From contig SVKL01000010.1 in NCBI GenBank assembly GCA_015068495.1, positions 1 to 64,000 of the forward strand: a stretch of DNA of 64,000 bases. Reading direction: 5' to 3'. The notes under the pieces are model-generated. The model was not told the origin of the DNA and made no database searches. It saw only the letters and a list, made by a program, of their open reading frames with translations. The position numbers and the translations under genes were made by a program. The DNA is from Oscillospiraceae bacterium. Lineage in GTDB: Bacteria; Bacillota; Clostridia; Oscillospirales; Oscillospiraceae. Of this stretch, positions 37,395-45,842 are shown one piece after another. Every line of letters begins with the position of its first letter. Within the stretch, counting starts at the first letter, position 1.

Positions 37395-37952
37395 ATGGAC
37401 AACGGTGCAAGTAGCTACCGCCGTTTCCTTGATGGTGATGACAGAGGCTTAGCGGAAATCGTAAGAAATTACAGTGACGGTCTTATTCTTTATCTTAACA
37501 GTATCGTGAACAATATATCCGTTGCCGAAGAATTGATGGAAGAAACCCTTTATAAGCTCATAACTAAAAAGCCGAAATTTAAAGAAAAATATTCTTTTAA
37601 AACTTGGCTCTATACCATCGGGCGAAATGTAGCGATTGATTATCTAAGGCATAATTCAAAAATGTCTGACACTTCTTTTGAAGATTTAGAAAACTATGTT
37701 AAAGATGAGTATGATTTAGAAAGGCTCTATATTATTGAAGAACGCAAAATAATAGTACATAGAGCTTTGAAAAAACTGAATGCCGAGTACAAACAGGTTC
37801 TGTGGCTTCTCTACTTCGAAGGGTTATCAAATACAGAAGCAGCAATTGTTATGAAAAAGAATTCCCGTCAAATGAAAAATCTCGTTTACCGTGCAAAAAG
37901 CACTTTGAAATCAGAACTTGACAAGGAGGGCTTTGTTTATGAAGAATTATGA
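37395..37952 (+). CDS. ECF-type RNA polymerase sigma factor
   Basis: AEELMEETLYKLITKKPKFKEKYSFKTWLYTIGRNVAIDYLR; LNAEYKQVLWLLYFEGLSNTEAAIVMKKNSRQMKNLVYRAKSTL. Confidence 0.92.
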   Translation: MDNGASSYRRFLDGDDRGLAEIVRNYSDGLILYLNSIVNNISVAEELMEETLYKLITKKPKFKEKYSFKTWLYTIGRNVAIDYLRHNSKMSDTSFEDLENYVKDEYDLERLYIIEERKIIVHRALKKLNAEYKQVLWLLYFEGLSNTEAAIVMKKNSRQMKNLVYRAKSTLKSELDKEGFVYEEL

Positions 37953-38802
37953 TGAAATAACAAATGATTTGCTTGAACGCAGAGATCAGTATGAAACTGA
38001 ACAGAGAAACAAAAGAAAAGTTATGAAAAGAGCTATAATGCCGATTTGTTGCTTCTGTCTTGTGGCTCTTCTCGGTATAGGTTTATGGCAAGGCAATTTT
38101 TTCAATAGTAAACCGCCAATCACATTAGATGATTCAACCATTATCGGAGAAAAAGACTATGTAGATGACAAGGATGGCTCAGGCGGTGATAATGACATTG
38201 ATGGTGACTGGAGTCCAAACGGGCAAGATGCTCCGCCGAGCAATTCGACCAATTCCGCAACCTCAGAAGGCAGTGATACTACAGAAGATGTAAATAAGCA
38301 AGTATTTTTTGTAAATGAAATTAAAAGCACAGTAAGTGCAGCTCTAAAATATCTCGATCCTGCCGAGCATTATGAAGAAACATGGGATGCAAACAAGACG
38401 GCTCATTATCTTGGTAAGTATCTTAATAATATTCGTCACAACGGACTCAATTATCAAGGTGACGGAAGCCATAAAGTAACCTATAAGAATAACGGGGAAT
38501 TGGCGAGAGATATTATTTCATTTGAGTATTCATTCCAAGATACAAAAGTTATCGTGTCAACAAGTAAAATCAGTTATCCGTATGATTGCATTTATGGATT
38601 TGATGATGAAAAAATAACAACTTATGTTCAAAGCGTACCTGTTATCTTTGCCGGAACTGTTGGAACTACAGCAGAACACCAAGTTAATAAAGATTTTTTG
38701 GTTGCTGACTTTGAACACAACGGTGTTAAATACAGAGTAAAAGCAGAAAATATTACACATGGTGATTTTTATAAAGTAGTGCAGTCTATTATAACAGGAT
38801 AA
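37939..38802 (+). CDS. Membrane protein, probable anti-sigma factor partner
   Basis: Overlaps the sigma stop; short cytosolic N-terminus, TM AIMPICCFCLVALLGIGLWQ, then extracellular domain; start taken as MKNYDEITND. Confidence 0.7.
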   Translation: MKNYDEITNDLLERRDQYETEQRNKRKVMKRAIMPICCFCLVALLGIGLWQGNFFNSKPPITLDDSTIIGEKDYVDDKDGSGGDNDIDGDWSPNGQDAPPSNSTNSATSEGSDTTEDVNKQVFFVNEIKSTVSAALKYLDPAEHYEETWDANKTAHYLGKYLNNIRHNGLNYQGDGSHKVTYKNNGELARDIISFEYSFQDTKVIVSTSKISYPYDCIYGFDDEKITTYVQSVPVIFAGTVGTTAEHQVNKDFLVADFEHNGVKYRVKAENITHGDFYKVVQSIITG

Positions 38803-38864
38803 AAAGTTAAGGCAAAAAACCAATTTATCAAACACAAATTTTCAAAAATATAGTGGCACCTAAA

Positions 38865-38916
38865 TGGTTTGGTGGAGAATGGATGGTGAGATTCGAACCC
38901 ATAGCAGTGCAACTGT
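38865..38916. repeat. 52-bp direct repeat, copy 2
   Basis: Identical to 36865-36916. Confidence 0.95.
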
Positions 38917-38931
38917 TGTATTCTGGTACAA

Positions 38932-38962
38932 AAGCACCTGATTCTCAATTGAAATCAGGTGC
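38932..38962. terminator. Terminator-like hairpin
   Basis: aagcacctgattctcaattgaaatcaggtgctt. Confidence 0.65.
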
Positions 38963-38968
38963 TTATTC

Positions 38969-39157
38969 TTATTTTACTTCACTATTTTCTATTGCATAAT
39001 CAAGCAATATGTTGATTAACTCATTTCTTGATCGATTTGTTTCTTCAGCTAATTTATCAAGATTAGCCACTGTTTCATCCTTTATTCGAATAGAAAAGGT
39101 CTTAAATCCATCTTCGCCTTTTAATCCCTTTTTATTTATGATGAGTTTTTCTTTCAT
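38969..39157 (-). CDS. Small ribbon-helix-helix (CopG/Arc-like) protein
   Basis: FKTFSIRIKDETVANLDKLAEETNRSRNELINILLDYAIEN RHH pattern; gaggtgat RBS. Confidence 0.78.
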   Translation of the reverse strand: MKEKLIINKKGLKGEDGFKTFSIRIKDETVANLDKLAEETNRSRNELINILLDYAIENSEVK

Positions 39158-39328
39158 AAAATCACCTCACCAATATTATGACTTGACAAGTGTTATAATT
39201 ATATGTTATGTTTTATAACATAAACAAAAGGCGCAATAATGGGTTGTTTTTGGTATTAGCAATGATAGCTTTCTATTCCTTGCATAGCCTGCAATTATTT
39301 GCTATAATGTAACAAAGGAGCTGATTTT

Positions 39329-40072
39329 ATGGATAACAGCACGAAAACCTGCCCCAACTGTGGCGCAACCTGCAAAGCAAAAGATGAATATTGCAAAAGC
39401 TGTTGGAAGAAATTTGGCACCGAAACGGCGGATGATTCTGTTACAGAGAGTATGAATCAATCTGAATGGGTTGATTGGGAATTATTTATAGAGAAAAACG
39501 CAGATCGGTATATAGAAACATATAAAAAGAATGAAAACAAAAAGATCTTTGCACATATAAACTGGGCAGCACTCTGTTTTGGCTTGAACTGGGTCTTATA
39601 CCGCAAAATGACGAAGGTTGCAGTTGTTAGCTTTGTTATTATGTCTTTCGTTTTTTTGCTGATATTTACAGTTTCGTTGCTTCCCTATAGGACAGAGATT
39701 AAAAGCCTATACGAGGACATCAAGCCATATGAGGAGTATCTCGACAGGGGCGGAAAAACCGTATTGATAGATGCACAAGGGAGACCGTATTCTCCTGAAT
39801 TTGTTCAGAAAGGTGCATCCGCGCAAAACAAGCTTGCCAAAATACAAATCAAAGGGCAACTAAAATGTTTGCTCATAGTTCCGTTTTTCTGTGCCTTTTG
39901 GGGTTTCTTTGGTGATGCTATTTATAAAATGCATATTGAAGAAAAGATCAGAAGCAAAAACGGTGGAACTTCGGTTGCGGAATTAATAGGTGGGCGAATT
40001 GTGTTAAGCTTGCTGAACTTACTCCTCCTTAACCCGTTAACATCGCTTATTATCGGGTTGTTGTATCGATAA
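39329..40072 (+). CDS. Zinc-ribbon membrane protein with DUF2628-like domain
   Basis: N-terminal CPNCGATCKAKDEYCKSC; INWAALCFGLNWVLYRKM; hydrophobic segments. Confidence 0.75.
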   Translation: MDNSTKTCPNCGATCKAKDEYCKSCWKKFGTETADDSVTESMNQSEWVDWELFIEKNADRYIETYKKNENKKIFAHINWAALCFGLNWVLYRKMTKVAVVSFVIMSFVFLLIFTVSLLPYRTEIKSLYEDIKPYEEYLDRGGKTVLIDAQGRPYSPEFVQKGASAQNKLAKIQIKGQLKCLLIVPFFCAFWGFFGDAIYKMHIEEKIRSKNGGTSVAELIGGRIVLSLLNLLLLNPLTSLIIGLLYR

Positions 40073-40145
40073 GCGAATTGTATTTCGGATATAACGATGA
40101 TTAGAAAACGTAATTAGAGTAGCACCATAATGGTTTATAACAATC

Positions 40146-40178
40146 AAAACCCCAGACCTATCGGTCTGGGGTTTTTGT
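40146..40178. terminator. Terminator
   Basis: aaccccagacctatcggtctggggttttt. Confidence 0.75.
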
Positions 40179-40188
40179 TGCTGGGATA

Positions 40189-41007
40189 TTAACGTATAGA
40201 ATGGAGCATAAGCTTGCGGTATTCCCGGGGGGACATACTGAATTTCTCGCTGAAGCGCCGGGAAAAGTAGAATGGGTCACAAAAGCCGTACTGCTCACTG
40301 ATTGCCTTGATGGGCAGGCTGCCTTTTGCCACCAAGAGACTCGCCTCAAAAAGCACAACATCCTCAACATAGGTATGCACGGACACAGCCAATTCGTTTT
40401 TGAATTTCTTGGTCAAGGTGCTTTTTGATACAAACACGTGATTGGCAATTTCCTCTACTGAGAGCTGAGCGGTAAGGTGCTGCTTGATGTATTCAATCGC
40501 GGCGGTGACACAGGGGGAAATGTTCTTTTGCTGCAGGGGAATCCCGTATTGGTCGATGAATGACAGCAAAATCTCGTAAACTGCTTTGTGCACCCTTAGA
40601 GCATCGGTGATGGAGCTGCTCTCCAAATTACGGACAAAAAAGTCCGGGTTGCTTTCCGGCTTTTCCAATGCGCAGGGAGTCGGGAAGTTGCGGAGCAGGT
40701 CAATCTCATCCAAGTCGCAAAGCTTTAAGTGAAAATAGATGTGGTCAAGCTGATTGTCGCAGGCGTAGTCAAAGGAACAACCGGCGGGCAGAAGATACCA
40801 CTTGCCGGGCATCAAGGTGAGGGTTTGATTATCCTGAAAGGTAATGGTGGCGCTGCCGCTGACGATGTAAAACAGGCGGGAGTAGTAGGGATTCGGGACA
40901 GGCCCTCTCCAATCCGAGCCTACCGCGGCGCGGCCGTAATAAATCAGACGAAGACGCACGCTGTTTATGGCTTTGCATAGGGCGGAATTTATCTGTATCA
41001 TACGCAA
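40189..41007 (-). CDS. AraC family transcriptional regulator
   Basis: Cupin-like N-terminus; AraC HTH LSVEEIANHVFVSKSTLTKKFKNEL...ISEQYGFCDPFYFSRRFSEKFSMSPREYRK. Confidence 0.94.
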   Translation of the reverse strand: MRMIQINSALCKAINSVRLRLIYYGRAAVGSDWRGPVPNPYYSRLFYIVSGSATITFQDNQTLTLMPGKWYLLPAGCSFDYACDNQLDHIYFHLKLCDLDEIDLLRNFPTPCALEKPESNPDFFVRNLESSSITDALRVHKAVYEILLSFIDQYGIPLQQKNISPCVTAAIEYIKQHLTAQLSVEEIANHVFVSKSTLTKKFKNELAVSVHTYVEDVVLFEASLLVAKGSLPIKAISEQYGFCDPFYFSRRFSEKFSMSPREYRKLMLHSIR

Positions 41008-41140
41008 ACCTCCATGTTTTGTGCTGAATTATCTATGGATTATCCATATATACTGTTTTATTATTATAATACGACCGATTGTGCGGAAATGCAAGCAGGT
41101 CATTACGTTTTATGAAAAAGAATTATGGAGGGCACAAAAT

Positions 41141-41944
41141 ATGGCAAATGCAAAAAAGCTGCGTGACTATTTTTGGATTTGGGGTCACCCCACAAACTGT
41201 CTGCGGGCAGGTAACTTCGGCTTTAACAGACAATCCTTTGTATCTCCTATGGAGGGTCTGACCTATATGGGCGCAACCAATCTGATTTTGAATGATTTGG
41301 GAGAGCCTCCCTTTGATATGGTGGTTGAGTCGGAGGCAGCAAAGGATCTGCCTGAGCTGGCTTGGGTTGTCCACGGCGGTCACGATAAGGTGACAGAGCT
41401 GGTGGAACTGGCAAAGGACTATAAGAACATCACCAAGGCTTTTTACGATGATTTCTTCTCCTTGACCTATCCCGAAAACAACTTTACCAACTACACTCCC
41501 GAAATGATGGCCCAATACCGGGAGGAATTGCACGCTGTGGGATTGGAAATGTGGGTTGTGCTGTACACAGAGAATCTCCGGCAGGTGGATATGGGCATTA
41601 TCCGGGATTTTCTGAAGGAATTCGACGGTATCAGCCTGTGGTTTTGGAAGGAAGAGGAAATTCTCAATGACTTCGACAAGCACATCGCCGACTTCTTTGA
41701 GCTGTCCGAAGGCAAAAAGCGCCTGATTGGCTGCTACGTTTGGGACTTCGGCGCTGAAAAGGAAGCAACAGCCAAGGCAGTTCTGACCCAGCTCAACAAC
41801 GAAAGCAAGCTGATCAAGGACGGCTTAATTGACGGCGTTATCATCCATACCAATTCTGTGTTTGGCACCAACCCTCCCCTTGAGGCAGTGGATGCCTGTC
41901 AGGACTGGATGCGGGAGCACGGCGACGAGCCTGTTTCCCAATAA
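41141..41944 (+). CDS. Uncharacterised protein, possibly TIM-barrel-like, of the sugar locus
   Basis: RBS ggaggg before ATG at 41141; cytosolic 267-aa protein; no confident family. Confidence 0.75.
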   Translation: MANAKKLRDYFWIWGHPTNCLRAGNFGFNRQSFVSPMEGLTYMGATNLILNDLGEPPFDMVVESEAAKDLPELAWVVHGGHDKVTELVELAKDYKNITKAFYDDFFSLTYPENNFTNYTPEMMAQYREELHAVGLEMWVVLYTENLRQVDMGIIRDFLKEFDGISLWFWKEEEILNDFDKHIADFFELSEGKKRLIGCYVWDFGAEKEATAKAVLTQLNNESKLIKDGLIDGVIIHTNSVFGTNPPLEAVDACQDWMREHGDEPVSQ

Positions 41945-41971
41945 GCAGACAAAACGAAGGAGGTTTTTAGA

Positions 41972-42340
41972 ATGGGAAAGAAACAATGGAGTATTGTAGA
42001 CGGCTATCTGCCGCCGAAAAACAAGGGAGAAGCCGATAATTACCAAGGCCACGAATGTGTGCTGATTCTCAATAGAAACACACAGGATGCCCATTGCACT
42101 ATCGACATTTACTTTGAGGACCGCCCTCCCTACAAGGGCATTCAGTTCACCGCGCCTGCTGAGCGGATCTCTACCTTCTATACCCACGATGAAACGCTGT
42201 TCGGTGAGGTGGGGCTTGGCCGGATGGTGCAGTATTCTATGTATATTACCAGCGATGTGGAAGTGGTTGTCCAGTATGGCCGTATGGACGTAAATCAGGA
42301 CAATCTGGCCTATATGGTAACCTTGGGCTACGGCGAATAA
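41972..42340 (+). CDS. ASRT-like (sensory rhodopsin transducer family) protein
   Basis: SIVDGYLPP...HECVLILNRNTQDAHCTIDIYFEDRPP...VPAERIST..YSMYITSDVEVVVQYGRMDVNQDNLAYMVTLGY resembles the Anabaena sensory rhodopsin transducer family (PF07100 type). Confidence 0.72.
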   Translation: MGKKQWSIVDGYLPPKNKGEADNYQGHECVLILNRNTQDAHCTIDIYFEDRPPYKGIQFTAPAERISTFYTHDETLFGEVGLGRMVQYSMYITSDVEVVVQYGRMDVNQDNLAYMVTLGYGE

Positions 42341-42352
42341 AGAGGTACAGCT

Positions 42353-43393
42353 ATGACGATTGAAACTGTTTTGGGCCCGATTGATGCCTCCCAGTTAGGT
42401 GTTATCGCCCCCCACGAGCATTTTTTTATCGATACCACCTTTGAGGCGCAAACCCCACAGGATGAAGAGGCGCTGGCGCTGTTTGAATCCGATGTCAGCA
42501 TCCATAACGTGGATGTTCTGCGGAGAAATCCCTTTCTTGTGCGGGACAATATGGTACTGGAGGATTTGGATACCGCGGTATACGAGGTAAACCGGTTCAA
42601 AAAAGCCGGCGGCACAACCATCGTGGATTTAACCAACATTGGTATCAAGCGTGATTTGGCGAAAATTCGGGAGGTCAGCCGCCGTACCGGCGTGAATGTG
42701 ATTGCCGGATGCGGTCTTTACACCGGTCTAACCATTCCTGCGCCCTACAACCAAATGACCGCAGACCGGCTGGCGGATTGGATGATTGACGAAATCCAAA
42801 ACGGTGAGAAGGAAACCGGCATCAAGCCCGGTGTCATCGGTGAAATCGGCACCAGCGAAACGGTGGAGCCCTTGGAAGCCACCTCTCTCCGGGCTGCTGC
42901 CTTTGCAAATTTGGAGACGGGCTTGCCCATCTACATTCACACCTATCCTTGGAGCAGAGCGTCCTTGGAGGCAATTGATATTCTCACCGCCGAGGGTGTC
43001 CGTCCCGAGCAGATTTGCATCTGCCATTTGGATGTGGCATTTGATTACGATTACCTTTGCCGTGTGTTTGACAAAGGCGTTTATGCAATGTTCGATAATT
43101 TCGGAAAGGAATACTACTTCCCCAAGCAGGATGCGGTATTCTCCGGCGGTCCCTTTGAAACCGACCTTGACCGGGTCCGTATGATTATCCGTATGATTCA
43201 GGACAAGCACACAGACCGGCTGATGCTGGCAACCGACGTTTGCTTGAAATCCCTGCTGCACAGCTTCGGCGGCTGGAGCTATGACCACATTTTCACCAAT
43301 ATTCAAATGATGATGGAAAATGAGGGCATTACGGCCGAGGATATTGATACCATTTTGATGAAAAACCCTGTGCGGTTTATTTGTTCTCGCTAA
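42353..43393 (+). CDS. Phosphotriesterase-family amidohydrolase
   Basis: APHEHFFID N-terminal HxH, GVIGEIGTS, HTYPWSRA, LATDVCLKS metal-site pattern. Confidence 0.85.
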   Translation: MTIETVLGPIDASQLGVIAPHEHFFIDTTFEAQTPQDEEALALFESDVSIHNVDVLRRNPFLVRDNMVLEDLDTAVYEVNRFKKAGGTTIVDLTNIGIKRDLAKIREVSRRTGVNVIAGCGLYTGLTIPAPYNQMTADRLADWMIDEIQNGEKETGIKPGVIGEIGTSETVEPLEATSLRAAAFANLETGLPIYIHTYPWSRASLEAIDILTAEGVRPEQICICHLDVAFDYDYLCRVFDKGVYAMFDNFGKEYYFPKQDAVFSGGPFETDLDRVRMIIRMIQDKHTDRLMLATDVCLKSLLHSFGGWSYDHIFTNIQMMMENEGITAEDIDTILMKNPVRFICSR

Positions 43394-43411
43394 GGGAAAG
43401 GAGTAAGTTCT

Positions 43412-44914
43412 ATGAGCAATGATTTTGTAAAATCCTTTGAAATTGCCGGCGATGAAGGCTTTGGCGACATTGTTTCCAGAGCAAGAAAAAACAGCCGGGG
43501 CAAATTAAAGGTCGGCCTTTTGCCGCTGTCTTGGTTTGAGTGGTGGCCCATGTTCCCGGAAAGCGGAATGCGGGAAAACATTCTGTCGGATTGCGACCGC
43601 TTTATCGAGAGAATGCAGGAAAAGTTCGGAAATGACTACGAACTGGTGTATCCCGATTATTACATTGACACTCTGGACAAGGCGTTTGATGCGGGAGAGT
43701 ACTTCCGGGAGGCCGGCGTGGATATGGTGATTATCGACGAGGCAACCTACGTAACCGACTATTTCCCCATTCAGGTAATTGATGCCCTGCCCAATGTGCC
43801 GCTGGTACTGTTTGTGACGCAGGCCACGGACAACCTGTGGGATACGATGGTCAACACAGATGTCATCCGTTACGAGGGTCTGGTCAGCATCATCCAGCTT
43901 GCCGGCGCATTTTCCAAGATGGGCAGAGCGTACAAAGCGGTTGTTGGCTCTTTGGAGGACGAGGAAGCCTTCCGTGAGCTGGGTATGCATATGCAGGTTT
44001 TGCAGCTGATTCACGATCTGAAGTATTTGGATATCGGCTTTGTGGGCCATACCTTCCGGGGTATGTATGATATTGAGGTGGATAAGACAAAAATCAAGGG
44101 CGTCTTTGGCCCTAACGTAATGTACATCGATGTGATCCACCTGATTGACATTTGGAACAAGCTGACAGATGAGGAAATCGACGCATTTGTGACGAAACTA
44201 AAGAAAGAACTGCCCTATTCCTATGAGGCGGTAGATCCGGAGGATGTGCGGAAGTCTGCTTCTGTGGGTTTGGCAGTTACCAAAATGATTGATCGCTTTG
44301 GCATTGACTGTCTGACCTTACTGGGTCAGCACCACGTGGAGGTGGCAACAAGAGCCTCTGCGGATTTGTCCTTCTTCTGCGCGGAGAACAATGGCTATAT
44401 GACCAGCCACGAGGGAGATTTGGCGAACCTTGTTATGAAGCATATCCTCTATAAGCTGACAGGCAAGCTGCCGGTCTTCTTGGAGTGCTCTGCCTATGAT
44501 ATCAAGAGCGATACGATGCTTTTGACCCACCACGGTGTGGTAGACCCCAGAGTCCACGCTGCAAATCAGAAGCTTTGCCGTATCACCCCCTCTCCGGAGA
44601 AGTGGGACTTCACCGGCAAGGGAATGTCGGTGGAATACTGCGCAAAGGCAGGCAAGGTAACCTTGGCGTGCTTGATTGACGCCAAGGACGGCTGGAAACT
44701 GATGATTTCCGGCGGCGAATGTGTTGAAAAACCCCAGACGCCCTCCTTTGCTCCTCAATTCCATTTTAAGCACGAATCCCTTCCCATTAAGAAGTATATT
44801 AAGGGAATTGTGGAAGAGGGCATTGCCCACCATATTTGCTTGGTCTACGGCGACTGCCGTGAGGAATTGCGGCTCTATGCCGAGTACACAGGTTTGGAAG
44901 TTGTGGAAATCTAA
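43412..44914 (+). CDS. L-fucose/L-arabinose isomerase-superfamily protein
   Basis: KVGLLPLSWFEWWPMFPESG; long Rossmann-like N-half; C-terminal FHFKHESLP...HHICLVYGD typical of fucose isomerase-like proteins. Confidence 0.75.
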   Translation: MSNDFVKSFEIAGDEGFGDIVSRARKNSRGKLKVGLLPLSWFEWWPMFPESGMRENILSDCDRFIERMQEKFGNDYELVYPDYYIDTLDKAFDAGEYFREAGVDMVIIDEATYVTDYFPIQVIDALPNVPLVLFVTQATDNLWDTMVNTDVIRYEGLVSIIQLAGAFSKMGRAYKAVVGSLEDEEAFRELGMHMQVLQLIHDLKYLDIGFVGHTFRGMYDIEVDKTKIKGVFGPNVMYIDVIHLIDIWNKLTDEEIDAFVTKLKKELPYSYEAVDPEDVRKSASVGLAVTKMIDRFGIDCLTLLGQHHVEVATRASADLSFFCAENNGYMTSHEGDLANLVMKHILYKLTGKLPVFLECSAYDIKSDTMLLTHHGVVDPRVHAANQKLCRITPSPEKWDFTGKGMSVEYCAKAGKVTLACLIDAKDGWKLMISGGECVEKPQTPSFAPQFHFKHESLPIKKYIKGIVEEGIAHHICLVYGDCREELRLYAEYTGLEVVEI

Positions 44915-44944
44915 ATCAAAAGACCCTCATTTATAAACAAAACG

Positions 44945-44982
44945 CACGGGTTACCCCACTGGGGCAACCCGTGTTTTTATCT
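44945..44982. terminator. Terminator
   Basis: cacgggttaccccactggggcaacccgtgtttttat. Confidence 0.8.
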
Positions 44983-45002
44983 TGCAAACATTGCCCTTTT
45001 CG

Positions 45003-45031
45003 GTTGACTTCTCTAGGGAGTATGGTATAAT
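45003..45031 (+). promoter_or_regulatory. Sigma70-type promoter
   Basis: TTGACT (45003-45008), 17-bp spacer, TATAAT (45026-45031). Confidence 0.8.
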
Positions 45032-45069
45032 TGTGGAGGAATAAAATACCACAAAAGGAGAGAGCTGTT

Positions 45070-45825
45070 ATGTGGACGAAAAGAGTAAAAAAAGGCAAAT
45101 TAATTTGTAAGGTTTTCCCCACCAGAGACGAAATGGGTCAAGAGGCAGCAAAGGAAGTTGCAGAGAAAATCCGTGAGCTTCTAGCTGAGCAGGAGGAAAT
45201 CAATATGGTCTTCGCTGCTGCACCCTCTCAAAACGATGTGCTGAAGCACCTGCTGACCGAGGATGTGGATTGGTCCAGAGTTAATGCGTTTCATATGGAC
45301 GAATACATTGGTCTGGAGGACAAGTTTGAAAAGACCTTTGCTTACTATCTGAAGACTACTTTCTTCGATAAGGTGAACTTAAAGAGTGTGAACTACGTGG
45401 GCAGCGGCGATGTGGATGCCGTGTGTAAAAATTACACCCAGCTGCTCAGCTCCAGACAGATTGATGTGGTGCTGTGCGGCATTGGCGAGAATGCCCACTT
45501 GGCTTTTAACGATCCCCCTGTTGCCGATTTTAACGACAAGCTGGTCATTAAGCCCGTAAAGCTGGATGCCGTGTGCCGCAATCAGCAGGTGAACGACAAG
45601 ACCTTCGACACGCTGGATGAGGTGCCGGAGTATGCAGTTACCCTGACCATCCCCACAATGGTCTCTGCCAAGCATATGTTCTGCGTGGTGCCTACCGACA
45701 AGAAGGCGCAGGCAGTTTACGATACCATGAATGCAGAAATTTCCGAAGCCGTTCCGGCTAGCATTATGAGAACGCATCCCAGCGCACGGATGTACACCGA
45801 TGCTGCTGCAGGTGAGCTGCTGTAA
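45070..45825 (+). CDS. nagB: Glucosamine-6-phosphate deaminase family protein
   Basis: VNAFHMDEYIGL; GIGENAHLAFNDPP; start at MWTKRVKKGK after aaaggagag. Confidence 0.88.
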   Translation: MWTKRVKKGKLICKVFPTRDEMGQEAAKEVAEKIRELLAEQEEINMVFAAAPSQNDVLKHLLTEDVDWSRVNAFHMDEYIGLEDKFEKTFAYYLKTTFFDKVNLKSVNYVGSGDVDAVCKNYTQLLSSRQIDVVLCGIGENAHLAFNDPPVADFNDKLVIKPVKLDAVCRNQQVNDKTFDTLDEVPEYAVTLTIPTMVSAKHMFCVVPTDKKAQAVYDTMNAEISEAVPASIMRTHPSARMYTDAAAGELL

Positions 45826-45842
45826 CAAGGAGAGTTTTTCTG

